Source of the DNA: a virus
Direction: 5' to 3' (one strand)
Virus record (IMG/VR): IMGVR_UViG_3300047474_000739
Location: 1-25,715 of that record
DNA length: 25,715 nucleotides
Numbering within the stretch: position 1 is the first letter of the stretch; the number at the start of each line of letters is the position of its first letter. The notes beneath the pieces are model-generated. The model was not told the DNA's origin and did no database searches. It saw only the letters and a program-made list of their open reading frames with translations. Shown piece after piece: positions 14,092 to 21,776 of the stretch. The translations under genes and the position numbers were made by a program.

Positions 14092-14458
14092 ATATACAGG
14101 CGAAAACATATACAGCAAACGTAGAACGCAACCAATAGTAGATGCCAGGGCGTTGTTTGAATACATAATGCGCGAAGACTACAAAGTAACATACCAAAGC
14201 ATTACGGATCATTACCGAAAAAACTGTAAAAAACGAAAGCACGACGTTATGATATATAGCGTTAGAAACTTTGAAAACGAAATAAGGCACAGGCGTAAAG
14301 ACTTAAACGAATACTACCAAAACATACTAGAGACTGAAATAACAGTAAGACAATACCAAAACGCATATTTACTTATAAGCCAAATTAAAAACCAAAAACA
14401 AATACGTAAATTTCGTAAGTATATGACCGACATATTAAAAGAGCCAGCCAAAGTTTAA
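14054..14458 (+). CDS. DnaA C-terminal-domain-like DNA-binding protein
   Basis: 134 residues. VDARALFEYIMREDYKVTYQ (29-48) and KKRKHDVMIYSVRNF (59-73) align by eye with the helix-turn-helix of DnaA domain IV, where an A-R-x-x-x-x-Y helix precedes the basic loop and the D-H-S-T-V-type signature (here KHDVMIYSV). No ATPase domain is present. Such a protein could bind a DnaA-box-like site, for origin control or transcription. The C-terminus is a charged helical tail. The A/T-rich repeat region at 7731-7822 is a possible target. Alternative: a generic phage HTH regulator. Confidence 0.5.
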   Translation: MSQHKKIADLVIKYTGENIYSKRRTQPIVDARALFEYIMREDYKVTYQSITDHYRKNCKKRKHDVMIYSVRNFENEIRHRRKDLNEYYQNILETEITVRQYQNAYLLISQIKNQKQIRKFRKYMTDILKEPAKV

Positions 14459-14465
14459 AAAAGTT

Positions 14466-14475
14466 ACGTTATATA
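14466..14475 (+). promoter_or_regulatory. Late-promoter motif copy 2 (ACGTTATATA)
   Basis: Exact copy, three bases before the ATG of the terminase small subunit at 14479, in the 20-base gap behind the early operon. Same spacing as copies 1, 4 and 5. A GCCAAA lies 19 bases upstream, similar to GC-A-rich elements before copies 1, 3 and 5, and might act as a weak -35. Confidence 0.75.
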
Positions 14476-14478
14476 AGT

Positions 14479-14814
14479 ATGGTACGAGACACAAAAGACA
14501 GTAAAAAAAAGATGCTAGAGGCTCTAGAGTACAACCTAGGCATCGTTTCTACGTCGTGCGCAAGTGCTGGCGTAAGTAGAGCTACACACTACCGCTGGGT
14601 ACAAGAGGACGAAGAGTATAAAGCATACGTGCAAGACATACACGAAAGCGCAATAGACTTTGTCGAAAGCAAATTGTACGAAAAAATAAAGGACAAAGAC
14701 ACCGCTAGCATTATTTTCTATTTAAAGAGTAAGGCAAAGCATCGAGGCTATGTAGAACGCCAACAGCTAGAGGTGCAAGACACAAAAGAATTTACAGTTA
14801 AAGTAATTGAATAA
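14479..14814 (+). CDS. terS: Terminase small subunit
   Basis: 111 residues. Residues about 21-44 form a helix-turn-helix (GIVSTSCASAGVSRATHYRW), the DNA-recognition unit of small terminase subunits; the TSCASAGVSRATHYRW pattern is typical of this group in Gram-negative phages. A long helix with AIDFVESKLYEKI follows, then a C-terminal segment ASIIFYLKSKAKHRGYVER and a beta-strand tail for contact with the large subunit. TerS recognises the packaging site and regulates TerL. It overlaps the next gene by one base (TAATG). Confidence 0.85.
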   Translation: MVRDTKDSKKKMLEALEYNLGIVSTSCASAGVSRATHYRWVQEDEEYKAYVQDIHESAIDFVESKLYEKIKDKDTASIIFYLKSKAKHRGYVERQQLEVQDTKEFTVKVIE

Positions 14815-14984
14815 TGGCAGACATAACAAAATGCCAGGGTACTGGCTGCATAGTAAAAGACAGCTGTTTTAGGTATACAGCACCAGACGGCGAAAGGCAG
14901 TCGTATTTTACAGAGCCGCCGCTAAAAGCAAGCCAACAGCATGACGGCATGACTTGCGAGTATTACTGGAAAAACGAGGCATAA
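14814..14984 (+). CDS. Cys-rich miniprotein between terS and terL (56 aa)
   Basis: MADITKCQGTGCIVKDSCFR at the start gives Cys at 7, 12 and 18, then RYTAPDGERQSYFTEPPLK, and a fourth Cys at 48 near the end (MTCEYYW). Four Cys suggest a zinc-ribbon or short zinc knuckle. I remember very similar proteins (KCxGxxCxxKxxCxRYTA) beside terminase or capsid genes in flavobacterial phages; the function is unknown. TAATG coupling to terS and a one-base gap to terL make co-translation with the packaging motor likely. Confidence 0.8.
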   Translation: MADITKCQGTGCIVKDSCFRYTAPDGERQSYFTEPPLKASQQHDGMTCEYYWKNEA

Positions 14985-14985
14985 T

Positions 14986-16158
14986 TTGCAAATAGAAACA
15001 AACGTAGTCTGGAAACACCTAGAGCATACAGACAAAAAAATTGTCATAATGCAAGGGGGTACGCGGTCTGGTAAAACCTACAACACTTTGCTTTGGCTTA
15101 TATTTTCCTATTGCCAAAAGTATACAGGCAAGACTATAACTATTTTCCGCGCAACCTACCCAGCTTTACGCGCAACCGTAATGCGAGACTTTTTCGACAT
15201 ACTTAATAAATACGACTTATACAACGAGGCGCACCATAACAAAAGCAACAGCGAGTATAGACTAAACGGTAACCTATTTGAGTTTGTAAGCATAGACCAG
15301 GCAAGCCGCTTAAAAGGTCGGAAACGAAACCTAGCATTTTTAAACGAGGCAAACGAATTTAGCTACAGCTCGTACAGCCAGGTTTTATTTAGGACAGTAG
15401 GCACGCCAGGCGCACCGTCTATAATTTTAGACTACAACCCCAGCGACGAGTACAGCTACATATACACCAGAATTAAAACACGCGAAGACGCGGCGTTTCA
15501 CATTACTACATACAAAGACAATAAATTTTTAGAGCAAAGCCTAGTAGACGAAATAGAGCGTCTAAAAGAAACCGACGAGGACTACTGGCGCGTATACGGT
15601 CTAGGGCAAGTCGGACGAAACCGAGCAACCGTATTTAAGTTTAGCGAATGCCAGGAAATACCAGAGCGAGCCAAACTAATTGCACGCGGTCTAGACTGGG
15701 GGTTTGTGAATGATCCAAGCTGCCAGGTGGCAACCTACCTACTAGACAACAACCTATATATAGACGAAGAGTTTTACCAGTACGGAATGACAAACCGCGA
15801 CATACATAATAAACTACTAGAGCTAGGCTTAAAACGAAACGACGAAATTTTTGCCGACAACAGCGAGCCAAAAAGTATTGACGAGTTACACCGCTACGGC
15901 TGGAATTGCAAACCGTCTACAAAAGGCAAAGACAGTATTTTAATGGGCATCGACTTAATGAAGAGGTATAACATTTTTGTTACAAGTCGTAGTACAAACA
16001 CAATACAGGAATTTAGAAACTACAAATGGCTCGAAGACAAAAACGGCATGCTACTAAATAAACCAGAGCCGAAAAACGACCACACCGTCGACGCGGTGCG
16101 CTATAGTATTTTTACAAAACTGTCAAGACCGAATATTGCTAGGTACGCAATAAGATAG
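14986..16158 (+). CDS. terL: Terminase large subunit
   Basis: 390 residues from a TTG start; an ATG at 15049 would leave too little before the ATP site. Walker A GGTRSGKT (24-31), a Walker B LAFLNEANEF (117-126) with catalytic Glu121, and an RNase H-like nuclease domain with GLDWGF (Asp237), ADNSEPKS (Asp291, Glu294) and NDHTVDAVRY (Asp369). This is the Terminase_3/6 type motor that cuts concatemers and pumps DNA through the portal at 1469. It is the last gene before the RNA locus; no terminator hairpin is seen between them, only 11 bases and the RNA promoter. Confidence 0.95.
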   Translation: MQIETNVVWKHLEHTDKKIVIMQGGTRSGKTYNTLLWLIFSYCQKYTGKTITIFRATYPALRATVMRDFFDILNKYDLYNEAHHNKSNSEYRLNGNLFEFVSIDQASRLKGRKRNLAFLNEANEFSYSSYSQVLFRTVGTPGAPSIILDYNPSDEYSYIYTRIKTREDAAFHITTYKDNKFLEQSLVDEIERLKETDEDYWRVYGLGQVGRNRATVFKFSECQEIPERAKLIARGLDWGFVNDPSCQVATYLLDNNLYIDEEFYQYGMTNRDIHNKLLELGLKRNDEIFADNSEPKSIDELHRYGWNCKPSTKGKDSILMGIDLMKRYNIFVTSRSTNTIQEFRNYKWLEDKNGMLLNKPEPKNDHTVDAVRYSIFTKLSRPNIARYAIR

Positions 16159-16169
16159 CTTTATAAACA

Positions 16170-16201
16170 TTTGGTTGGTAACTTTTTTTGTTGTATATTT
16201 G
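16170..16201 (+). promoter_or_regulatory. Bacteroidetes-type promoter for the RNA locus
   Basis: TATATTTG at 16194-16201 fits the TAnnTTTG -7 box exactly. TTTG at 16170-16173 is a -33 candidate with a 20-base spacer, inside the allowed range. Transcription should begin near 16208. It is the best host-like promoter in the window and drives a unit that starts with untranslated RNA. Confidence 0.7.
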
Positions 16202-16207
16202 TAATGT

Positions 16208-16521
16208 CGCGAGTAAGCAGACACGCTCTTTAACATTTTGACTAGCAATTTTAAGCAGAAACTTAAAGTAAATACGCCAGATACATTTAAAACATAATAT
16301 AAACGTCCTATGTATATGTACCCTGGTTTCAATTTATAGGTATTGAAGTAGGCTTGCGAGCCAGCCTGGACAGGCAAAGTAGGGAAAATAACCTAGCTAG
16401 TGTTAAAAGCAAACAGTAAGACTGAAAGCCGTAGTTATACGAAAAATAGCAGTCAAGCCTAAGCCAACCAGGCGAGCGACTTAAACTACTAAATATGGTC
16501 GGTTAACTAAAATTCGATATA
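16208..16521 (+). ncRNA. Candidate structured RNA, part A
   Basis: No frame of any size runs across 16159-16521. Helices I could pair by eye: 16248-16255/16262-16269; 16281-16286/16310-16315; a closing stem 16322-16328/16466-16472 (CCTGGTT with AACCAGG); an inner stem 16349-16356/16454-16461 (TAGGCTTG with CAAGCCTA); a hairpin 16329-16333/16342-16346; 16364-16367/16372-16375; 16380-16383/16392-16395; and CGTA-GTTA-TACG at 16430-16441. Nested long-range stems around a multi-branched core are typical of functional RNA. It does not look like tmRNA, RNase P, or a group I or II intron. Function unknown. The start is the predicted transcription start and the end is set by the small gene at 16522. 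Confidence 0.6.
16225..16235 (+). promoter_or_regulatory. boxA-like antitermination element
   Basis: GCTCTTTAACA is identical to the core of the E. coli rRNA boxA and close to the CTTTGACATnTTG leader element in front of Bacteroidetes rRNA operons; the following bases are TTTTG. It lies about 17 bases after the predicted start of transcription. boxA recruits NusB-S10, which protects long untranslated RNA from Rho, as in rRNA operons. Confidence 0.6.
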
Positions 16522-16692
16522 ATGAAAAATTACGACTACAAAAAACTAATTGAAGACGCCGAGTTTGAAGTCAAGTATTACCAAGGTCAATACGACAAAG
16601 CCGAAAGCAATTTGTTTAGAGCTAGACTAGCTTTAGAGGCTCTACAAATTAGACAAGCCGAACAAGCCGAGCCAGTCTTAGAAACGAGTTAA
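16522..16692 (+). CDS. Small helical protein inside the RNA locus (56 aa)
   Basis: MKNYDYKKLIEDAEFEVKYY starts a charged helix that continues as DKAESNLFRARLALEALQIR to about residue 44, then a polar Glu-rich tail. Codon use (GCC, GAC, CTA, TTA) matches true phage genes, so I consider it translated. It interrupts the otherwise non-coding locus at 16208-16916. A coiled-coil dimer or an RNA-bound partner of the flanking structures is possible. I know of no family. Confidence 0.6.
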   Translation: MKNYDYKKLIEDAEFEVKYYQGQYDKAESNLFRARLALEALQIRQAEQAEPVLETS

Positions 16693-16916
16693 AAATTCTA
16701 GCTAGAAAAAAACTAGGTTGTTAGTGCCTAAGGGGGTTAACCGCTAGCGTAAAAATACAAACGAGTTAAGTTTCCTAGTAGCTTAACACCTAAAAATGGG
16801 ACAACGGAAATATACCATTTAAAATATAGTTTTTCCTATCCAGTAAGATGCTGGCGTTTGAGAAAACAAACAGTCGTACAAACTTATAAGGGCAGCCGAA
16901 AGGTTGCCTTTTTTTT
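16693..16916 (+). ncRNA. Candidate structured RNA, part B
   Basis: No open frame. Visible stems: TTCTAG-CTAGAA at 16697-16708, ACTAGG/CCTAGT at 16712-16717/16774-16779, GTTAAG/CTTAAC at 16765-16770/16782-16787 (an alternative to the previous stem), GGAAA/TTTCC at 16806-16810/16832-16836, CCAG/CTGG at 16840-16843/16851-16854, GTTTG/CAAAC at 16856-16860/16867-16871, and the terminator hairpin. Short palindromes GGTTAACC and CGCTAGCG lie around 16735-16749. It may be the 3' part of one long RNA or a separate processed RNA. Confidence 0.5.
16888..16916 (+). terminator. Rho-independent terminator of the RNA locus
   Basis: GGCAGCC (16891-16897), GAAA loop (16898-16901) and GGTTGCC (16902-16908), extended by three pairs at the base, with T8 at 16909-16916. 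It ends the RNA unit 23 bases before the late-promoter motif of the tail operon. Confidence 0.9.
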
Positions 16917-16939
16917 ATACGCTCAATTCTAGTATTTTT

Positions 16940-16949
16940 ACGTTATATA
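16940..16949 (+). promoter_or_regulatory. Late-promoter motif copy 3 (ACGTTATATA)
   Basis: Exact copy after the terminator at 16888-16916. Here the ATG (16964) is 14 bases away, not 3, so this transcript should have a short leader. That argues that the motif acts in transcription, not only as a translation signal tied to the start codon. Confidence 0.75.
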
Positions 16950-16963
16950 TTAAACACTAGAAA

Positions 16964-17578
16964 ATGAAGCTAGACATACGAGTACCTACGTCGCTTAACG
17001 ACATACCCTTACACCAGTACCAGAAATTCATTAAAACGTTTGAAGACATAGACGACTTAAACGAAGACTACGCGGCAACTAAAATGCTTGAAATTTTTTG
17101 CGGCTTAAAATTAAACGATGCGCATAAAATTAAAATAGGCGACATGAAAAAAATAACGACAAAGCTAAATAAGGCTCTGTCTGAAAAACCCCTACTTATT
17201 ACTAGGTTTAAGCTGGGCAATACCGAGTTTGGTTTTGTACCGCAACTAGACGACTTAACGTTTGGCGAGTTTGTAGACATTGAAAACAATGTAGGCGACT
17301 GGGAAACTATGCATAAAGCTATGGCGGTTTTATACCGACCAGTCAAACAACGCGTAGGCAAAAAGTACGAAATAGAAGACTATAGAGGCGACAGCTGGCA
17401 CGATGCTATGTTAAACATGCCAGCCAGCGTTGCGGTTTCGGCTATCAATTTTTTTTTTCATTTAGAAAACGACTTACTGAAAGTTACGCTAGCCTATTCG
17501 GATCAAGCGGAAACACCAGTACAACAGGAAATGCAGACAACTTTAACAAACAATGGGGGTGGTATCACAGTTTCATGA
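16964..17578 (+). CDS. First gene of tail operon, tail-chaperone-like
   Basis: 204 residues. LNDIPLHQYQKFIKTFEDID (about 11-30), YAATKMLEIFCGL, FVPQLDDLTFGEFVDIENNV (about 91-110), then DWETMHKAMAVLYRPVKQR (112-130). The LTFGEFVDIEN and HKAMAVLYRPV patterns occur in proteins that I recall from Bacteroidetes phages before tail completion genes. The helical layout and the overlap with a second short frame (ATGA at 17575) parallel the G and GT tail assembly chaperones, although the tape measure gene is not immediately downstream. No frameshift site is obvious. Function is inference from family memory and place. Confidence 0.5.
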   Translation: MKLDIRVPTSLNDIPLHQYQKFIKTFEDIDDLNEDYAATKMLEIFCGLKLNDAHKIKIGDMKKITTKLNKALSEKPLLITRFKLGNTEFGFVPQLDDLTFGEFVDIENNVGDWETMHKAMAVLYRPVKQRVGKKYEIEDYRGDSWHDAMLNMPASVAVSAINFFFHLENDLLKVTLAYSDQAETPVQQEMQTTLTNNGGGITVS

Positions 17579-17715
17579 GACTAGCCGACAACAGGTTTTT
17601 AGACCTAGAGGTTGTAGCAAAAAAAAACGTACATAACTGTCTAACATATTTGACATACGTAAAACAAAAAGACGAAGTACAAGACAACTATATAAAAAGT
17701 AAATTTAAAAAGTAA
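17575..17715 (+). CDS. Small basic protein, possible chaperone partner (46 aa)
   Basis: MRLADNRFLDLEVVAKKNVH then NCLTYLTYVKQKDEV. ATGA overlap with the previous gene and TAATG overlap with the next one. It could be the T-like part of a tail-chaperone pair made by translational coupling, or just a small assembly factor. The basic tail ends in KSKFKK. Confidence 0.55.
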   Translation: MRLADNRFLDLEVVAKKNVHNCLTYLTYVKQKDEVQDNYIKSKFKK

Positions 17716-18191
17716 TGGCAAACAGCGGCGCAAGGGCATTTTATTTAATGCTAGACACAATAAAAGATACTTTACTAGCAGACGAAAATTGTAATACGGT
17801 AACGTATGGCGACCTATCGGACATTGACCTAAGCAAGCAGACTATTTTTCCGCTGTCTCATATTATAGTAAACCAGGCTACAAACGACAGCCAGACTATG
17901 AGTTTTAACGTTACTATTTTATGTATGGACGTAGTAAACGTTGACAAAGCAAAAGCAGAAAACGTTTTTGAAAAACATACTTACGAGCATTACGTATTAA
18001 ATACTCAACTAGCTGTAGGAAATAGGCTATACCAACTTTTACATAATGGGCAAGTAAGACTAGACGGTTACCAAGTAGACGGCGACGCAAATTGCGAGCC
18101 ATTTGTAGAACGTTTTAGCAACAACCTAGCTGGCTGGGCAATTACATTTGACATAATGGTTAAAAACGACTTATTTATATGCCAAAGCTAA
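17715..18191 (+). CDS. Tail completion / terminator-like protein
   Basis: 158 residues. VTYGDLSDIDLSKQTIFPLSH (about 24-45), SQTMSFNVTILCMDVV, then LNTQLAVGNRLYQLLHNG (about 95-112) and CEPFVERFSNNLAGWAITFDI (about 126-148). The alternating beta strands with one Leu-rich helix fit the tail terminator fold (gpU/gp15-like) that caps the tube next to the head. I remember the TIFPLSHIIVN and EPFxxRFxNxLAGW patterns from flavobacterial siphovirus tail clusters. It overlaps the next gene by 13 bases. Confidence 0.65.
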   Translation: MANSGARAFYLMLDTIKDTLLADENCNTVTYGDLSDIDLSKQTIFPLSHIIVNQATNDSQTMSFNVTILCMDVVNVDKAKAENVFEKHTYEHYVLNTQLAVGNRLYQLLHNGQVRLDGYQVDGDANCEPFVERFSNNLAGWAITFDIMVKNDLFICQS

Positions 18192-18751
18192 AAAACGTAA
18201 TTAAGGAAATGAACGCCTTAGGCGTCAATACAATTTCTAAGGCAAAGTCAAACCTAGAAAAAAGCAACAGCTCTGGCGCGTTGTCGCAAAGTCTTACATA
18301 CGACATAAACGAAAAAGACGTTGACAACCCAATACTAGAGTTTTACGGTTTAGACTATGGCAAGTTTGTAGACCAAGGCGTCCAGGGAAATAACCCACAG
18401 GCGCAACCGCCAGGCGCGTTAGCTAGGTACAATAAAGCACCAGGCAGTCCGTACCAATTTGGCACAGGCACAGGCAGCGGCAGTCTTAGGGGTGCTATTG
18501 ACAAATGGGTTGTACAAAAAGGCATACCAGCGGCACGCGACGAAAAAGGTAGGTTTATAAAACGTAAGTCTTTGGTTTACTTAATGACGCGTAGTATATG
18601 GAATACTGGAATAAGACCGACATACTTTTTTGAAAAAGCACAGGAAAGCGAAAGCCGAGGCATACAGCGAAAATTTGCAAAGGCATACGCAAAAGACATA
18701 GAAGACCAAATAAAAGAAGAGCAAAAGAAAAAAAGAAAAAAACGTAGGTAA
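18179..18751 (+). CDS. HK97 gp10-like neck/tail-joining protein
   Basis: 190 residues. Residues 55-70 read FYGLDYGKFVDQGVQG, the YGxFVDxGVxG signature of HK97 gp10-type proteins, followed by a flexible Gly/Gln/Pro loop, IDKWVVQKGIPAARDEKGRF (a gp10-family turn) and a helical C-terminus ending in a strongly basic KKKRKKRR tail. Such proteins join head and tail. The extremely basic tail could bind DNA or be removed. It overlaps the next start by one base (TAATG). Confidence 0.7.
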   Translation: MPKLKNVIKEMNALGVNTISKAKSNLEKSNSSGALSQSLTYDINEKDVDNPILEFYGLDYGKFVDQGVQGNNPQAQPPGALARYNKAPGSPYQFGTGTGSGSLRGAIDKWVVQKGIPAARDEKGRFIKRKSLVYLMTRSIWNTGIRPTYFFEKAQESESRGIQRKFAKAYAKDIEDQIKEEQKKKRKKRR

Positions 18752-19707
18752 TGGCTGACAAAAGATATTTAAGAAGTACAATAAACTTATATGCAAACAC
18801 TAGCGGAAACCCTATAACAGAGGGGTACGCTTTACTTTCGTTATTTATAAACGGCTCTACAACGCCGCTGTACGAAGTACGCAAAAATGCAGTCCAACAG
18901 CCAAACGGAAATATAGAAATTGAAGAGGCTTTATTTGAGGTAGGCGAGCTTTTTTCCGACTACCTAGACATAGACTTTAACGGCACGTATACAAGCCAAA
19001 GTCTACAATGCGAGGCTGTACTAAACTTTTACGACAGCACCAATACAGTAACGCCATACCAAAACACATTTACTTTTTATGGCGTAGACGGTTTTACTTA
19101 TTTTGAAGAGGGCGCAAATGTTATAGAAACTGGCACACCGCCAGCAATTACAACGCGCACGCTATACGTGCCAGAAAATACAGCTGGGTACGTACCGACT
19201 TTTTCGGCAACTGGTTTTACCTACAATTCGTTTAGCGCAACCGCAACATCAAAAACTGTTAACGGCGTAGTATGGAAAATTGTACGCGTATGCGAGCCTA
19301 GGTTTGATCCGTATAAAATTACGTTTGTAAATAAGTACGGCGCGCTGCAAAACATATACTTTACTTTAATGCGTAGAGACAGCGTAGCTACAAGGCATGA
19401 AAATTTTAAACGCAATATTGTAAACAACCAAGGCGCGTACAGTACAGATGCGCACCAGACTAAAACTTTTAATTTTCAAGGTACAGACAGCTTTACTCTA
19501 AATACGCCGTTTGTCAATGAACAGTTTAACGAAACCCTAGAAGAGCTTATGCTAAGTAAAAAAATATGGGTTACGGAAAATGGGCAAGTTTTGCCTGTAA
19601 TATGTACAACCAAGTCGCTAGAAAAAAAGACACTAAACAATGACAAACTAGTGCAATACCAAGTCGGTTTTAAATATGCGTTTGACAAAATAAACAAGGT
19701 GCGGTAA
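18751..19707 (+). CDS. Virion protein, beta-rich, tail-associated
   Basis: 318 residues of alternating beta strands and short loops rich in Thr, Asn and Tyr (NLYANTSGNPITEGYALLSL near the start, YFEEGANVIETG, RTLYVPENTAGYVPT in the middle). The C-terminal part TLMRRDSVATRHENFKRNI and LNTPFVNEQFNETLEELMLS looks like an attachment helix pair. It has the length and beta content of a distal-tail or minor tail protein. Encoded just before the larger 19707 protein. No hydrolase motif seen. Confidence 0.6.
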   Translation: MADKRYLRSTINLYANTSGNPITEGYALLSLFINGSTTPLYEVRKNAVQQPNGNIEIEEALFEVGELFSDYLDIDFNGTYTSQSLQCEAVLNFYDSTNTVTPYQNTFTFYGVDGFTYFEEGANVIETGTPPAITTRTLYVPENTAGYVPTFSATGFTYNSFSATATSKTVNGVVWKIVRVCEPRFDPYKITFVNKYGALQNIYFTLMRRDSVATRHENFKRNIVNNQGAYSTDAHQTKTFNFQGTDSFTLNTPFVNEQFNETLEELMLSKKIWVTENGQVLPVICTTKSLEKKTLNNDKLVQYQVGFKYAFDKINKVR

Positions 19708-21776
19708 TGGTAGAAATGCAGCTTTACATACAAAACCAAAGGGTAGACACGTTTAAGGACGAAAGCGTTACGCTTACAGATAGTATACAAAACGTTAGAG
19801 ACTTTGAAAAAATATTTACGTCTTTTAGCCAGTCTTTTAATTTACCAGCTAGCAAAACAAACAACAAAATATTTAAACACTACTACAATTTTAACATACA
19901 GGCAAACTACGCTTTTGACGCCAGAGTTAAAACACTAGCAAACATAGAGCTAAACAGCATGCCGTTTCGTAGAGGTTATATAAAACTAGAGGGCGTAGAC
20001 TTAAAAGACAATGTACCCTATTCATATAGAATTACATTTTTTGGGGAAATTGTAAAACTTAAGGACGCTATAGGCGAAAAAAAACTGTCCGACTTGCAAG
20101 GTTTAGGCTCTGTTGTTTATAATTCTAATAACATACGTAATTATATGCAAAGAACGCCGACGCAGAATGACGTAGTAGTGCCGCTTATTACACATACTCA
20201 AAGACTGTACTACAATAGTAATTCGTCTGTTTTTAATTCTGGCAACTTACACTATGGCGCACAATTTGACGGCGTAAAATGGAATGAGTTAAAACCAGCT
20301 ATGCGTTTAAATAGAATTATAGAGGGTATAGAGGAAACGTTTCCGCAGCTAGAATTTACAGACGACTTTTTTAAAAACGAAAACAACCCTAAATTTCATA
20401 ACCTTTTTATGTGGCTGTCGCGTAAGTCTGGCGCAGTAGAAAATTTAAGCGGCTCGTCTGAAGTTTTAACTTTTATAGACGACTTTCCTGTCGGTGGCTC
20501 ACAAAACTACGTTTTTGTTTCGTCTGGCGGCTATATAGGAATTGACTACTATTACCATAGGCAATATTTAACTGTATATAGGTATACTTTGACTTATAAT
20601 TCTGGGGGTAGTTATAAAGCGACAGTACGAGACACGTTTGGTCAAATACTATACGAAAGCCCAGAAGTTACTGGTAATTTAACTATAAATTTGTCTGACT
20701 TAAGTTTAAGTAATACGCAATTTTTAGCAACAACGCTTTATATTACAGCAAGCCAGCCAGTTACATTTACAAACATACGTTTCCGAGGCGAATATTATGA
20801 ATACGATCCCTACGGTAGTATTGTAGACAGTTACAATATTTCTACTGGCTCTGTTACTACAGACGCGGACTTTGTTTTTGACTATAACTTGCAAATGCCA
20901 GATATTACGGTTTTAAACTTTTTAAGCGGTTTGTTTAGAATGTTTAACCTTACGGCTTTTGTGCAAGACGACGGAAAAATAAAAGTACAGCCGCTTGACG
21001 AGTATTACGAAGACAACCCAGTTTATAGAGACATAACGCAATATGTAGGGACAGAAAAAAGCAGCGTAGATGCGGCGCTACCTTACAGACAAGTTAAATT
21101 TGAGTTTGCAGACACTAAAAGTTTTTTAGCTAACAAGTTTGGCGAAATTGAAAACAAAGCCTGGGGTTTGCTGCAATACAACAACAACCAAAACGACTTA
21201 ACAGGCTCGTTATATAAAGTTACCGCGCCGTTTGGGCATTTCCTTTACGAGCGACTTAATGACGCTTCAAACAACCAGCAACTAAATTTACAATGGGGGT
21301 GGTCTGTCGATAAAAGCCAAAATGCGCAGTTACCGCAACCGCTTTTGTTTTACCCTATTTTTGCAGACGATACGCCGCAAATTTCTGTAGTAGACGAGGT
21401 AAACCAAGACAACGAGCCAGTAAGCCATACTACGTTAAGACCAAAGTCAATGCCGTTTAACCATTACGCTACAAACCCAGCAAATGGTAATTTTCAACTA
21501 AATTATACCCAGGAAATTAGCGAATGGACAGGACAAAATAATTTTACAGAGACATTGTTTAGTGCATACAGAAAATACATTTTAAGCATTTTTAACCCAA
21601 AACAGCGTATAACTACTTTAGAAGTTATGCTACCGCTGGCGGTACTTTTAAAAATAGAAATGAAAGACCGTCTAATTATTGCTGGAAACAATTATAAAAT
21701 AAACAAGCTGACTACAAACCTACAGACAGGAAAAAGCCAGCTAGAGCTAATTAACGACTATACCATAGAGGCATGA
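19707..21776 (+). CDS. Large tail / baseplate hub-like protein
   Basis: 689 residues. The N-terminus carries FEKIFTSFSQSFNLPASKTN (34-53) followed by NKIFKHYYNFNIQ, a strongly conserved block in Bacteroidetes phages, then YIKLEGVDLKDNVPYSYRITF. The central part is beta-rich; LNFLSGLFRMFNLTAFVQDDG then KIKVQPLDEYYEDN, and a C-terminal LEVMLPLAVLLKIEMKDRLIIAG motif that resembles hub domains of baseplates. It probably forms the tail-tip hub around the tube end. It overlaps the next frame by ATGA. Confidence 0.6.
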   Translation: MVEMQLYIQNQRVDTFKDESVTLTDSIQNVRDFEKIFTSFSQSFNLPASKTNNKIFKHYYNFNIQANYAFDARVKTLANIELNSMPFRRGYIKLEGVDLKDNVPYSYRITFFGEIVKLKDAIGEKKLSDLQGLGSVVYNSNNIRNYMQRTPTQNDVVVPLITHTQRLYYNSNSSVFNSGNLHYGAQFDGVKWNELKPAMRLNRIIEGIEETFPQLEFTDDFFKNENNPKFHNLFMWLSRKSGAVENLSGSSEVLTFIDDFPVGGSQNYVFVSSGGYIGIDYYYHRQYLTVYRYTLTYNSGGSYKATVRDTFGQILYESPEVTGNLTINLSDLSLSNTQFLATTLYITASQPVTFTNIRFRGEYYEYDPYGSIVDSYNISTGSVTTDADFVFDYNLQMPDITVLNFLSGLFRMFNLTAFVQDDGKIKVQPLDEYYEDNPVYRDITQYVGTEKSSVDAALPYRQVKFEFADTKSFLANKFGEIENKAWGLLQYNNNQNDLTGSLYKVTAPFGHFLYERLNDASNNQQLNLQWGWSVDKSQNAQLPQPLLFYPIFADDTPQISVVDEVNQDNEPVSHTTLRPKSMPFNHYATNPANGNFQLNYTQEISEWTGQNNFTETLFSAYRKYILSIFNPKQRITTLEVMLPLAVLLKIEMKDRLIIAGNNYKINKLTTNLQTGKSQLELINDYTIEA

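Noticed and set aside
16208-16916. tmRNA, RNase P, group I or II intron, or tRNA cluster in the non-coding locus
   Set aside because: I looked for the acceptor/T-arm end of tmRNA or tRNA, the RNase P core, intron core motifs and domain V, and did not find them. No full tRNA is seen anywhere in the window.
21208-21217. TCGTTATATA, a 9 of 10 match to the late box
   Set aside because: Lies in the middle of the hub-like gene with no start codon or gene boundary nearby.
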